Shown piece after piece: positions 50,945 to 59,738 of a stretch of 64,000 nt of DNA. The notes beneath the pieces are model-generated. The model did no database searches, was not told the DNA's origin, and saw nothing but the letters and a program-made list of their open reading frames with translations. Position numbers and translations under genes: made by a program. This DNA comes from an uncultured Clostridia bacterium (GTDB lineage: Bacteria > Bacillota > Clostridia > Christensenellales > Borkfalkiaceae). How positions within the stretch are numbered: the stretch's first letter is position 1; every line of letters starts with the position of its first letter. The stretch spans positions 62,001 through 126,000 of the forward strand of contig CAMRSY010000001.1 of NCBI GenBank assembly GCA_947053545.1. The letters are read 5' to 3'.

Positions 50945-52108
50945 ATGAAAAAATATTTTACAAGCGAAAGCGTAACCGAAGGTCATCCCGACAAACTTTG
51001 CGACGCTATATCAGACGCGTGCGTTGACGCCATTTTGGCCAAAGACCCCTACGCCCGCTGTGCGATAGAGTGCTGCGCGGCTTACGACGGACTGCTTATT
51101 ATGGGCGAGGTTACGGCTAAAGAACAGGTTGATTACGAAAAAATTGCGCGGGCAACTATCAGGAAAATAGGGTATACGTTCGGCAGTTTTGCCTGCGACC
51201 GAGTTAATATAACGGTTGCCGTACACGGTCAGAGCCCTGATATCGCGCAGGGTGTAGACAGTTCGCTTGAAAGAAAAAACGGCGAGAAGGAAGCCGAAGA
51301 CGAGCTGGGCGCGGGCGACCAGGGAATGATGTTCGGCTATGCGTGCAGCGAAACCGACGAACTTATGCCGTTGCCGTTAACGCTGTCGCACAAGCTTGCC
51401 ATGCGGTTGACTGAAGTCAGAAAAAGCGGAATTCTGCCCTACCTCCGCCCCGACGGCAAAACTCAGGTTACAGTCGAATACGACGGAGATACGCCAAAAA
51501 GAATAGAGGCGGTTGTCGTTTCGTCGCAACACGACGACAGCGTTACGCAGGATATATTGCGCAATGACATAACGGAATTAGTTATAAAAGCGGTTGTGCC
51601 TGCGGAACTTTTCGACGCAAAAACGCGCGTTTACGTTAATCCCACGGGCAGATTTTTAATAGGCGGACCCGAGGGCGACAGCGGACTTACAGGCAGGAAG
51701 ATTATCGTTGATACTTACGGCGGTGCGTGCGCGCACGGCGGCGGCGCGTTTTCCGGCAAAGACCCTACCAAAGTTGACCGTTCGGCGGCGTATATGGCAA
51801 GGTATATTTGCAAAAACGCAGTTGCCGCGGGGCTGTGCGAAAAGATTGAACTGCAGGTTGCGTACGCTATAGGCGTTTCGCGCCCCGTATCGGTTTTCGT
51901 AAACACTTTCGGCACGGGAAAACTTTCCGACGGTGAAATTTCCGACATACTGGTTAAGGAATTCGATATGCGGCCTTACGCCATTATCAATACGCTTGAT
52001 TTACGTAAACCGGTTTATTCGCAGACGGCGGCTTACGGACATTTCGGAAAACCTTACCTTGCGTGGGAACGGTGCGACCGCATCGACGATTTGAATAAAT
52101 ATCTTTAA
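50945..52108 (+). CDS. metK: S-adenosylmethionine synthetase
   Basis: 387 residues. [24 protein letters not shown] (methionine/ATP loop) and [16 protein letters not shown] (P-loop-like triphosphate motif) are all intact. It makes SAM from methionine and ATP, and so closes the circuit with metY/metA at 29798-32046 and the SAM riboswitch in its own leader. AAGGA lies eight bases before the ATG. It feeds the methyltransferases and radical SAM enzymes in this window. Confidence 0.98.
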   Translation: MKKYFTSESVTEGHPDKLCDAISDACVDAILAKDPYARCAIECCAAYDGLLIMGEVTAKEQVDYEKIARATIRKIGYTFGSFACDRVNITVAVHGQSPDIAQGVDSSLERKNGEKEAEDELGAGDQGMMFGYACSETDELMPLPLTLSHKLAMRLTEVRKSGILPYLRPDGKTQVTVEYDGDTPKRIEAVVVSSQHDDSVTQDILRNDITELVIKAVVPAELFDAKTRVYVNPTGRFLIGGPEGDSGLTGRKIIVDTYGGACAHGGGAFSGKDPTKVDRSAAYMARYICKNAVAAGLCEKIELQVAYAIGVSRPVSVFVNTFGTGKLSDGEISDILVKEFDMRPYAIINTLDLRKPVYSQTAAYGHFGKPYLAWERCDRIDDLNKYL

Positions 52109-52114
52109 CGATTA

Positions 52115-52143
52115 AAAAGCGACGGTTTAAAACCGTCGCTTTT
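52115..52143. terminator. Bidirectional terminator, metK / ligA
   Basis: 13-bp stem AAAAGCGACGGTT and its complement around loop TAA. It touches the ligA stop codon at 52144. Confidence 0.88.
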
Positions 52144-54084
52144 CTATTTTAACATTTGCTTGAACTGCTGTTCGTCGATTATTTTAACGCCGATTTTTTG
52201 CGCCTTTGCCAGCTTGCCGCCAGCCGACTCGCCCGCTATGACCAGCGTGGTTTTCGACGTTACCGAACTTTGGCAAACCCCGCCGTTTTCTTCTATTATT
52301 TTCTGCGCCTCGCTACGCGTAAAATCGCTTAACGTACCGGTTAAAACAACCGATTGCCCCCCGAATATGCCCGATTTATCAATTTTTTTATTGTTGGTTA
52401 CGGTTATATTTTCTTGCAGGGCGGCAAGCTCTTTCAAGTTTTCTTCGTCGGCAAACCAGCCGGTTATTGTCTGCGCGGTTATGTCGCCTATATCGTCTAA
52501 AGCTACCAATTCCTCCGCCGTCGCACGGCTTAAATTTTCAATACTCCCGAAGTGTTCGGCAAGTGCTTTCGAAGCAACTTTCCCCACGCCGTCTATACCC
52601 ACGGCAAATATAAACCTGTCTAAAGCAACTTCCCTGCTTTTGTTTAAAGCGGCAAGCAGGTTGCTTATTTTTTTATCTTTAAAACCCTCCAGTTTTGCCA
52701 CGTCGTTTGTCGTTAACGAATACAGTTTTGAAGGTTTGTTTACGCCCAGAACTTCGTACAGCTGCGTTGCCGTCGCCTCTGAAAACCCCTCGATATCCAT
52801 CGCGCCTTTACTTGCAAAGTGAGTGAGCGCGGCCACTATTCGCGGCTTGCATTCCCTGTTTACGCAAAATAAATTCGCGCCCGTTTCAACTATTTCCCCG
52901 CCGCAAAAAGGGCACTTTAAAGGTTTTTGCACGTCTATACTTTCGTCGGTATGTTCCACACAACCCAGAATTTCGGGTATAACTTCGTTAGAACGGCGGA
53001 TAAGCACCCTGCTGTTAACCTTAACGCCCTTTCTTGCAATGTCGCCCAAATTATTGAGCGTTGCCTTTTTAACGGTAACCCCGCCTAAATCTACGGGCTC
53101 CACCTCGGCAAGCGGAGTAAGTTTACCTGTTCTGCCAACCTGCCAGCGCACCTCTTTTACAACCGTTTCCGCCTCTTCCGCCTCGAACTTGTAAGCGATT
53201 GCCCAACGCGGAAATTTATCGGTATAACCTATATCTTCGCGGACGCGTGCGTCGTTTAATTTTATTACCGCGCCGTCGGTTAATACGTCCAGCGATTTAC
53301 GCCCCACCTCTATTTCTTCGATAGCCGAAGCAACCTGCTCTTCGCTTTGACAAAGCTTTAAATAGGGAAACACTTTAAAGCCGTTACGCCTTAAAAATTC
53401 AGAATGCTCTTGCTGCGTTGCCAATCCGCCTTCGCCCATATAGTTTACGTTGTAAAACAGAATTTCCGGTTTACGCTCCGCCGTTACCTTCGGGTCGAGA
53501 TTGCGTATGGCGCCCGCCGCAGCGTTACGTGCGTTTTTAAGCTGCTCTTTCGCCGTTTCGTTGTAATCTTTTAACACTGAAAGACGTATTACCGCTTCTC
53601 CCTGCACCTCTAAAAGCCCTTCGTATCCGATAGCGAGAGGGAAACTTTTAATGGTAAGACACTGGGCGGTAACGTCCTCGCCCTCTACGCCGTTGCCGCG
53701 GGTTGTCGCCCTTACGAATTTTCCTTTATCGTACGTCAGGCACATGGTAAGCCCGTCGAACTTGTACTCTACCGTGTATTCGGGGTTTTGCACAACCTTT
53801 TTTATGCGGTTGAAAAACGCCGTAAGCTGCTCGGACGTAACCGCCTTGTCAAGGCTGTACAGCCTGTGCACGTGCGCGTGCCTTTCAAACCCTTTTACCG
53901 GTTCGCCGCCCACGCGCTTCGTAGGGCTGTCGAACTGCACCTCGCCGGTCTGTTCCTCTATTGCGCGTAACTCGTCGTAAAGTTTATCGTACTCTCTGTC
54001 TTCTATCGAAGGGTTGTCTAAAACGTAATATTCGTACGCCCATTTATTTAGCGTGTCTATTAAAAACCGTACCCTGTCTTTCAT
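52144..54084 (-). CDS. ligA: NAD-dependent DNA ligase
   Basis: 646 residues from the ATG at 54084; a TTG 21 bases upstream was rejected because it overlaps the pcrA stop and adds residues outside the family start (MKDRVRFLIDTLNKW). Domains: NAD-binding Ia with YYVLDNPSIEDREYD; adenylation domain with the KFDG active-site lysine; OB fold; four-Cys zinc finger (CPFCGGE and a later CVNREC); helix-hairpin-helix repeats; and a C-terminal BRCT domain. It seals nicks in replication and repair and follows pcrA by 10 bases. Confidence 0.97.
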   Translation of the reverse strand: MKDRVRFLIDTLNKWAYEYYVLDNPSIEDREYDKLYDELRAIEEQTGEVQFDSPTKRVGGEPVKGFERHAHVHRLYSLDKAVTSEQLTAFFNRIKKVVQNPEYTVEYKFDGLTMCLTYDKGKFVRATTRGNGVEGEDVTAQCLTIKSFPLAIGYEGLLEVQGEAVIRLSVLKDYNETAKEQLKNARNAAAGAIRNLDPKVTAERKPEILFYNVNYMGEGGLATQQEHSEFLRRNGFKVFPYLKLCQSEEQVASAIEEIEVGRKSLDVLTDGAVIKLNDARVREDIGYTDKFPRWAIAYKFEAEEAETVVKEVRWQVGRTGKLTPLAEVEPVDLGGVTVKKATLNNLGDIARKGVKVNSRVLIRRSNEVIPEILGCVEHTDESIDVQKPLKCPFCGGEIVETGANLFCVNRECKPRIVAALTHFASKGAMDIEGFSEATATQLYEVLGVNKPSKLYSLTTNDVAKLEGFKDKKISNLLAALNKSREVALDRFIFAVGIDGVGKVASKALAEHFGSIENLSRATAEELVALDDIGDITAQTITGWFADEENLKELAALQENITVTNNKKIDKSGIFGGQSVVLTGTLSDFTRSEAQKIIEENGGVCQSSVTSKTTLVIAGESAGGKLAKAQKIGVKIIDEQQFKQMLK

Positions 54085-54094
54085 AAATATGTAA

Positions 54095-56443
54095 TTACTC
54101 CACAATCGTGAGAGGGGCTATTGAAGCGGATAACTCTTTAATCCCCTGATTTTCAAACGCTACGTTTAATACGCTTCCGCCGTTTTTAACGGCTATTACC
54201 GTGCCGACGCCGAATTTGGGGTGGCGCACTTTACAGCCCGCAGAATAATTTTTAGCCGCGCCGCCCTGCGGTTTTGAAGAAGAACCGAACGCCGAAGCCG
54301 CCGAAAAACTTTTTTTATGTACGGACTGCGAACCGTAGCCGTAGACGGGAACCTGGTCGGGCACGTAACCTTCGTCGGAAGAGTATACCCCTCTGCCGCG
54401 CGAACGCGCTCCGTCCCAGAAATCGCCCTCGTATCCGTCCCCGCCGTACGAACCCGAACGGGAAACGTAACCGCTTTTCGCATAGCCGCCGTTTCCGCCG
54501 TAGCTTGCGTACCGCCTGCCGTACGACGTGCCAGAACTTTCGTCGCCTTTGATATGCCCGTTCATTTCAAGTATAAACCGCGAAGGCATAGTCGGTTCTC
54601 TGTGACCGTATAAATAGCGGCTTTTCGAACGTGTGAGCCAAAGCTGTTTTTCTGCCCTTGTAACGGCAACGTACATAAGCCTTCTTTCCTCTTCAAGCGC
54701 GGAAATATCGTCCTTTGCGCGCGAAGTGGGCATAATCCCCTCTTCCAGACCGCAAATAAAAACATTCTTAAATTCCAATCCCTTTACCGCGTGAACCGTG
54801 GCAAGAGTAACGTAGTTGCCGTCGTCCATCTCGTCGGTATCCGCCGCAAGAGTAACCTGATTTAAATAATCGTTTAACGTGGCCTGCGGATTAAGTTTTA
54901 CGAAATCGTCTACCGCGGCGATAAATTCGTCAAGATTGGCCAGCTTTGCATCGCCGTCGTCGGTTCCGTCGTCGTAAGCCGATTTTAAATCGGTACAAAG
55001 TATAATTTCGCGCGCGAGGCTGCCCACGTCGGACGTCTGCGCCGATATGACGAAACGCTTTATAAGCGAAGCGAAATCAGACAGCTTTTCCCGTGCCGAT
55101 CTGGTGACTGAAAGCTCGTCCGCGTCGATACACGCGTCGTACAGCGACAGCCCGCTGTTATTTGCGTACTCTTCCATAATTTCTACCGTTCGCGCCCCGA
55201 TGCCGCGGCGCGGCACGTTTATTATGCGCGTAAACGCTTCGTTATCGAACGGGTTAGAAACCAGCCGCATATACGCCAGCACGTCTTTGATTTCCCTTCG
55301 CTCGAAGAATTTAAAGCCGCCGAAAACTTTATACGGTATGCCGTATTTCCCGAACTCCTGCTCGTACGAACGCGTAAGCGCGTTTATGCGCATTAAAATT
55401 GCAAAGTCGGAATATTTGCCCCCCGCATATACCGCGGCGTTTATAGTTTTTGCGGCGTAAAGCGCCTCGTCCTTTTCTTCTTCCGACTGTACGTATTCGG
55501 GCGTTACCCCGTCCTCCGCCTCGGTCCAAAGCACCTTTTTGTGTCGCGCGCCGTTGTTTGCGATTACCGCGTTAGCAAGCTTTAAAATCGACTTGGTGGA
55601 ACGGTAGTTGCGCTGCAGTTTATACACTTTTGCCGAGGGATAGTCCTTGTCGAATTTCAAAATATTTTCTATTTCCGCGCCGCGCCAGCCGTATATCGAC
55701 TGGTCGTCGTCGCCAACTGCGAACAGGTTGCCGTGCTTTGACGCAAGCAATTTTATTATGTTGTACTGCACGGTATTGGTGTCCTGAAATTCGTCTACGT
55801 GAATATATTTAAACTTGTCGGCAAGATAGCCGCGCACCTCGGAATTGCCGCGCAAAAGCCTAAGCGTTTCCACAAGCAAATCGTCGAAATCCAGCGCGTT
55901 ACAATCTTTCAGATAGGCGTTATACCTTTCATATACGTCGCACGCGACTCGTATATTGTCCTCTCCTTTAAACCTTACCGCATATTCGTCCGCGTCCAGC
56001 CCCAGCATTTTTGCGTTGCCTATATGGTATTTCACAGACTTAAAAATTTTTTCGTCTAAATCAAGCTCTTTAAAAAACTTTTTTATAACGTTACTCCGTT
56101 CGGTTTCGCTGTAAATGGAAAAGTTGGGCTGAACCCCGCCGGCCTCGCCGTAACGCCTTAAAATACGCACGCACATAGAGTGGATTGTGCAAATCCACAT
56201 ATTTTCGATATCGCCGAGAAACGCGCCTATTCTGTCCTTCATTTCCCTGGCCGCCTTGTTGGTAAAGGTGATGGCAAGTATATTGGAAGGCGTACACAGC
56301 CCCTTGCTTAGTATATACGCAATGCGCGAAGTTAAAACGCGCGTTTTACCGCTGCCTGCGCCCGCAAGCACCAACACGGGGCCCTGAGTGTCGGTTACGG
56401 GTTTTATTTGTTCTTCGTTTAAGTTTTTTAAAATTTCTTCCAT
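54095..56443 (-). CDS. pcrA: ATP-dependent DNA helicase PcrA/UvrD
   Basis: 782 residues. Motifs: AGAGSGKTRVLTSR (I), TFTNKAAREM (Ia), DEFQDTN (II), GDDDQSIYGWRGAE (III), TVHAVKGLEF (V) and VAVTRAEKQL (VI). A Gly/Tyr/Ser-rich disordered linker (about 635-700) precedes the C-terminal Tudor-like domain with GCKVRHPKFGVGTV, which contacts RNA polymerase in PcrA. It unwinds DNA 3' to 5' in repair and conflict resolution. The operon with ligA is the standard Firmicute order. No clear ribosome-binding site precedes the ATG. Confidence 0.97.
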   Translation of the reverse strand: MEEILKNLNEEQIKPVTDTQGPVLVLAGAGSGKTRVLTSRIAYILSKGLCTPSNILAITFTNKAAREMKDRIGAFLGDIENMWICTIHSMCVRILRRYGEAGGVQPNFSIYSETERSNVIKKFFKELDLDEKIFKSVKYHIGNAKMLGLDADEYAVRFKGEDNIRVACDVYERYNAYLKDCNALDFDDLLVETLRLLRGNSEVRGYLADKFKYIHVDEFQDTNTVQYNIIKLLASKHGNLFAVGDDDQSIYGWRGAEIENILKFDKDYPSAKVYKLQRNYRSTKSILKLANAVIANNGARHKKVLWTEAEDGVTPEYVQSEEEKDEALYAAKTINAAVYAGGKYSDFAILMRINALTRSYEQEFGKYGIPYKVFGGFKFFERREIKDVLAYMRLVSNPFDNEAFTRIINVPRRGIGARTVEIMEEYANNSGLSLYDACIDADELSVTRSAREKLSDFASLIKRFVISAQTSDVGSLAREIILCTDLKSAYDDGTDDGDAKLANLDEFIAAVDDFVKLNPQATLNDYLNQVTLAADTDEMDDGNYVTLATVHAVKGLEFKNVFICGLEEGIMPTSRAKDDISALEEERRLMYVAVTRAEKQLWLTRSKSRYLYGHREPTMPSRFILEMNGHIKGDESSGTSYGRRYASYGGNGGYAKSGYVSRSGSYGGDGYEGDFWDGARSRGRGVYSSDEGYVPDQVPVYGYGSQSVHKKSFSAASAFGSSSKPQGGAAKNYSAGCKVRHPKFGVGTVIAVKNGGSVLNVAFENQGIKELSASIAPLTIVE

Positions 56444-56515
56444 AACAGTACTTGTAAATTAAAATTGCGCCGCGCTCTTCCGCTTAACAAAAGATATTTA
56501 CGGCGTTTTTATTTT

Positions 56516-56559
56516 ATCATAAAAAGCGCGCGTAATCAAGGAATTGATTACAGCGCGCT
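56516..56559 (-). terminator. Terminator overlapping the end of the helical protein gene
   Basis: Stem AGCGCGCGTAATCAA with its complement around a GGAA tetraloop (56525-56559), one bulged A; minus-strand tail TTTTTATGAT. The upper arm covers the last codons of the gene at 56548. Confidence 0.85.
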
Positions 56560-56925
56560 CTCTTTTTCTTTACGGTATTTTTCAAGCGCCGCAAGATACT
56601 TTGCGGAAAGTTCCATTGTGTATCTTTGCCGCTCTTCATAGGAAAGGGTTTGAAAATATTCTTTGTCGGTAAGCCTTCCCAAAGCGTCGGAAACCTCGCC
56701 GTGCTCGTCCAAAAGCTTTTTAACTTTTAAATAAAATCCGTCCTCTTCTTCACCGCGGATTACGCTTTTAACCTTGTTGTACATATGCGACTTAACCTTC
56801 CCCGCATTTTTGCCGTTTTGTTCGGCAAGCCGCGCAGTAGCGTCGAAATCTTCCTTGCACTTGCGCCAAAAATCGTTGCCCAAACGCCGCTTAGCCTGTT
56901 TTGCCATCAATTTCAAATCGTCCAT
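56548..56925 (-). CDS. Uncharacterised helical cytoplasmic protein
   Basis: 125 residues from the ATG at 56925 (a TTG directly before it is in frame; GGTGGA sits just upstream). Nearly all predicted helix, highly charged, with no membrane segment or signal peptide. The segment LSYEERQRYTMELSAKYLAAL is notable but matches no family I know. It lies between rpsU and pcrA, with terminators on both sides, so it is probably its own unit. Clear ends and coding character make it real. Confidence 0.65.
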   Translation of the reverse strand: MDDLKLMAKQAKRRLGNDFWRKCKEDFDATARLAEQNGKNAGKVKSHMYNKVKSVIRGEEEDGFYLKVKKLLDEHGEVSDALGRLTDKEYFQTLSYEERQRYTMELSAKYLAALEKYRKEKESAL

Positions 56926-56985
56926 CAATCCACCCCGCCGCCGTCGAAATTCGCCGTCATTCGCGTTTTTACGACAAATACTTTA

Positions 56986-57023
56986 ATGAAAAAACTCTAC
57001 CCAAGGTCATCTTAGGTAGAGTT
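56986..57023 (-). terminator. Terminator of rpsU
   Basis: Stem AACTCTACC/GGTAGAGTT extended by AAG/CTT (56993-57023), seven bases past the rpsU stop, with minus-strand tail TTTTTCAT. Confidence 0.85.
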
Positions 57024-57029
57024 GGTTTT

Positions 57030-57206
57030 TCAGTTCTTATTTCTTTTTCTTGCCGCTTCGCTCTTTTTACGTCTCTTCACGGAAGGAGATTCGTAAAATT
57101 CTTTCTTTCTCAAATCGCCGATAATGCCGTCGCGCGAGCACTTTCTTTTAAATCTTCTGAGAGCGCTTTCAACCGACTCGTTTTCGCCCACTTTGATAGT
57201 TGACAT
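57030..57206 (-). CDS. rpsU: 30S ribosomal protein S21
   Basis: 58 residues from the ATG at 57206, chosen because GGGGAGGTGA lies eight bases upstream and the family starts [11 protein letters not shown]. The sequence has [15 protein letters not shown], then REFYESPS-like [13 protein letters not shown], and a basic tail. S21 assists initiation on the 30S subunit. In many Firmicutes it sits with yqeY after the HIT gene; here it is a single gene with its own promoter and terminator. Confidence 0.97.
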   Translation of the reverse strand: MSTIKVGENESVESALRRFKRKCSRDGIIGDLRKKEFYESPSVKRRKKSEAARKRNKN

Positions 57207-57259
57207 AACTGTTTCACCTCCCCTTTTCAAAGACTGTTTCATAACCGAAACGCTTACAA

Positions 57260-57289
57260 ATTATACCAAAGCCCGCAAACAAAAGTCAA
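57260..57289 (-). promoter_or_regulatory. Promoter of rpsU
   Basis: Minus strand TTGACT, 18-base spacer, perfect TATAAT preceded by TGG (extended -10). Predicted start near 57253. Confidence 0.8.
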
Positions 57290-57350
57290 TCGTTTTACGG
57301 GCATAAATAGATATATTTTATTAAATTTAAATTGCGGTTTAAACCGGCTT

Positions 57351-58244
57351 TTACACAGTTATTCCGGCGGCGGCGCAAATTACGTTTACCACAATTCCCA
57401 CCAGCACGGAAATTGCGTAAAGCGACGCGACGAGAAGAATATTGCGCTTTATTTTTTTTGTGTTTTTAAGCAACACCACAAGCCCCAGCCCCGCATTTGT
57501 GCAGAGCCCCGCTATGCAGCTGCCGAAGGTTATTCCGCCCTTGACAAACGTTTCCGTTATAACCGTAGACGAAGCGCAGTTGGGAATAAGCCCCACCGCC
57601 GCGGTGATAAACGGTTGAAAATATTTGCCCCCAATCAGTGCGGAAGCAATTTTATCTTCGCCCACCTCGGATATGATAAAGCCCAAAATAAGGTTTACCA
57701 TTAATATAAACGCGGTTACTTTAAGCGCGTGCAACAGCGGTTCGACAATGTAAAGTTTTACCGACGATTTTCCTTCATGGCTGTGCCCGCAGGAATACGA
57801 GCAGGCTTCGCTCCCCTCCGTGTGCGACAGCGGAATCCGTTCGATTTTATCGGGAACTATCGCGTTGACAAGATACCCCACGGAAACGGCCACAAGCAGT
57901 TTGATTAATATGAGCGGCAATATTGCCTGCGCGGAATGCGCGCTTAACGGGCTGTTTACCAATAAAATAATAAGCGCCTCGTCGCTGGTTGCCAAAAACA
58001 CCGCCATAATCGTGCCGGTGCGGATGAGCCCCTTGTCGTAAAGCTTTGCAGCCATAACCGAAAAGCCGCACTGCGGCACAAGCCCCGTGGCGCTACCCAG
58101 AAGGGGCGCAAGAGGTCCTTGAAGCGCGCGGCGGCTTTTGCCGGCTGTCGTGCCGTTTTCCATAAGCTCGATGAGCATATAGATTATTAAAATGAAAGGA
58201 AATACGATTGCCGTATCCTTTAAAGCGTCAAGTACAATTTCCAA
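57351..58244 (-). CDS. ArsP_2-type putative heavy-metal exporter (10 TM)
   Basis: 297 residues from a TTG at 58244, chosen because AGGGA lies seven bases upstream and family members begin right before the D-A-L-x-D-T helix; a TTG at 58268 would add eight residues. About ten membrane helices are arranged as two repeats, each with a Pro-polar-Cys motif: LVPQCGFS and LIPNCASS. A hydrophilic loop (about 140-165) has CSYSCGHSHEG, rich in Cys and His and probably metal-binding. PF11449-type proteins are predicted metal exporters; substrate unproven. Confidence 0.78.
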   Translation of the reverse strand: MEIVLDALKDTAIVFPFILIIYMLIELMENGTTAGKSRRALQGPLAPLLGSATGLVPQCGFSVMAAKLYDKGLIRTGTIMAVFLATSDEALIILLVNSPLSAHSAQAILPLILIKLLVAVSVGYLVNAIVPDKIERIPLSHTEGSEACSYSCGHSHEGKSSVKLYIVEPLLHALKVTAFILMVNLILGFIISEVGEDKIASALIGGKYFQPFITAAVGLIPNCASSTVITETFVKGGITFGSCIAGLCTNAGLGLVVLLKNTKKIKRNILLVASLYAISVLVGIVVNVICAAAGITV

Positions 58245-58329
58245 AACGATATCCCTGCGGCCGGACAAGCCGCAATAAAATTATTGCCCGCACGTCTGCC
58301 GCATATACCTTTATAAGGCAATTTAAAAG

Positions 58330-59574
58330 TTATTTTTTCTTCTTTTTATCTGTTTTGGTAAGCGAAAATTTCTTTTTAAGCGTTTCTTCCTCGTTATACG
58401 TAAGCGGAAGCACGTCGGCGTCGGCATAATCCGTCTTTACGTAGCCTTCGTCGCGTTCAAGCAAAGTTAACCTTGTTTCGGCGTCGAAAAGATATGCGTG
58501 AGTCATATCCGCGCAAATTTCCACCTTGTCGCCCTTAGTGTAAAGTTTCTCCGCCCCTTCCACGCCTTGCTTTTCAGCCCTTACCACAAAGGTAAGTTTA
58601 TTTCCGTCGCACTCGGCATATCCGCAACCGGCAACCTCCTCCGAAGTGCATACGACAGCCTGCATAAAACCTTCGCTGCCGACAGACATATCTTCGGGAC
58701 GCAGACCCAAAATTATTTTTTTACCCGTGCCCGCGTACTCCCCAAGCGCGGTAAAACGCGAAACGATATTTTCAGGCAGCTGCCAACGCACGCCGTTGCT
58801 TTCAACGTATACTCCAGCGCCGTCCTTAACTACGGTTGCCCCGTTTACAAAATTTATTGTGGGCGAACCGACCGTAAAGGCCACGTACGCGTTGGCGGGA
58901 TAGTCGTATAAATTTGCGGGAGTATCAATCTGCTGAACAAAACCTTCGCGCAAAACCACTATGCGCGTTGCCATAGTAAGCGCCTCGTTAACGTTTTTTG
59001 TTGCGTAAACAAACGTACCGGCCATTCTAACCTGTAAATTTATAAGAACCGACCTAAGTTTTTCACGCATGGCGCGGTCGAGTCCGGAAATTGGGTCGTC
59101 GAGAAGATAAAGTTTTGGTTCCCTTACTATCGCCCTGCCGAAAACCGCTTTTTGCTTTTGCTCGGTAGTAAGCGCTTTCGGCTTACGGTACAACACGTCG
59201 GAAAGTCCCAAAATATCCGCCGCCGTTTTTACGCGCTGTTCGATAACCGTGCCGGACACCTTTCTAAGTTTAAGCCCGTAAGCCATATTCTCGTAAATAT
59301 TAAGCGAAGGATACAGTGTGTTTCCCTGATAAATCATAGCAAGGTCTCTGTCCTTCGACTGCTCTTCGGTAACGTCCTTGTCGCCGATTATAATTTCGCC
59401 TTCCGTAACGTCGTCCAGCCCCGCGACAAGGCGCAAAAGCGTTGTTTTTCCGCACTTTTCGCCGCCGACAATCGCGACAAATTCGCCGTCGGACAGGTTA
59501 AGGTTTACTTTGTAGAGGGCAAGCTCGCCCGAAGGATATATTTTACTTACGTTTTTTAACTGTAAATTGGACAT
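58330..59574 (-). CDS. Degenerate MalK/UgpC-like ABC ATPase
   Basis: 414 residues. The fold and order are those of sugar-importer ATPases with C-terminal TOBE/MOP domains (about 240-390). Walker A (GGEKCGKT, 37-44), the Q-loop (Gln83) and D-loop (SGLD) are kept. Three catalytic elements are changed: the LSGGQ signature reads LTTEQ (135-139), the Walker B Glu is Asp160 (LLDDP), and the H-loop His is Lys193 (ATKNVNEA). It may still bind ATP but hydrolysis and dimer closure should be impaired. No permease or binding-protein gene is near. The Lys-rich tail (KTDKKKKK) is unusual. A good extended -10 promoter suggests it is expressed. Confidence 0.82.
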   Translation of the reverse strand: MSNLQLKNVSKIYPSGELALYKVNLNLSDGEFVAIVGGEKCGKTTLLRLVAGLDDVTEGEIIIGDKDVTEEQSKDRDLAMIYQGNTLYPSLNIYENMAYGLKLRKVSGTVIEQRVKTAADILGLSDVLYRKPKALTTEQKQKAVFGRAIVREPKLYLLDDPISGLDRAMREKLRSVLINLQVRMAGTFVYATKNVNEALTMATRIVVLREGFVQQIDTPANLYDYPANAYVAFTVGSPTINFVNGATVVKDGAGVYVESNGVRWQLPENIVSRFTALGEYAGTGKKIILGLRPEDMSVGSEGFMQAVVCTSEEVAGCGYAECDGNKLTFVVRAEKQGVEGAEKLYTKGDKVEICADMTHAYLFDAETRLTLLERDEGYVKTDYADADVLPLTYNEEETLKKKFSLTKTDKKKKK

Positions 59575-59610
59575 ATTACATATATCTCCCGTTGCATTGT
59601 CTTAAGAATA

Positions 59611-59639
59611 ATGATACCACGAAATAAAATATTTACCAA
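59611..59639 (-). promoter_or_regulatory. Promoter of the degenerate ABC ATPase gene
   Basis: Minus strand TTGGTA, 17-base spacer, TATCAT preceded by TGG (extended -10). Predicted start near 59604; GGGAG lies in the leader 11 bases before the ATG. Confidence 0.65.
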
Positions 59640-59703
59640 CCGCAAAAGGGCGCATTTTTCAAAATTATAAAAAATTTTCACCTTGCGCCCGCACGCCTTT
59701 TTA

Positions 59704-59732
59704 TTGCAAAGATTTTAAGGTTGCTGTACAAT
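59704..59732 (+). promoter_or_regulatory. Promoter of queH
   Basis: TTGCAA, 17-base spacer, TACAAT. Predicted start is 59739, the A of the queH ATG. Confidence 0.75.
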
Positions 59733-59738
59733 AGATAT

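Noticed and set aside
50800..51027. 75-codon open frame overlapping the metK leader
   Set aside because: It runs through the riboswitch and into metK in another frame; the GTG start is part of the P2 stem.
52160..52822. 220-codon open frame antisense to ligA
   Set aside because: Ser/Ala/Pro-rich shadow; ligA domains are complete across the region.
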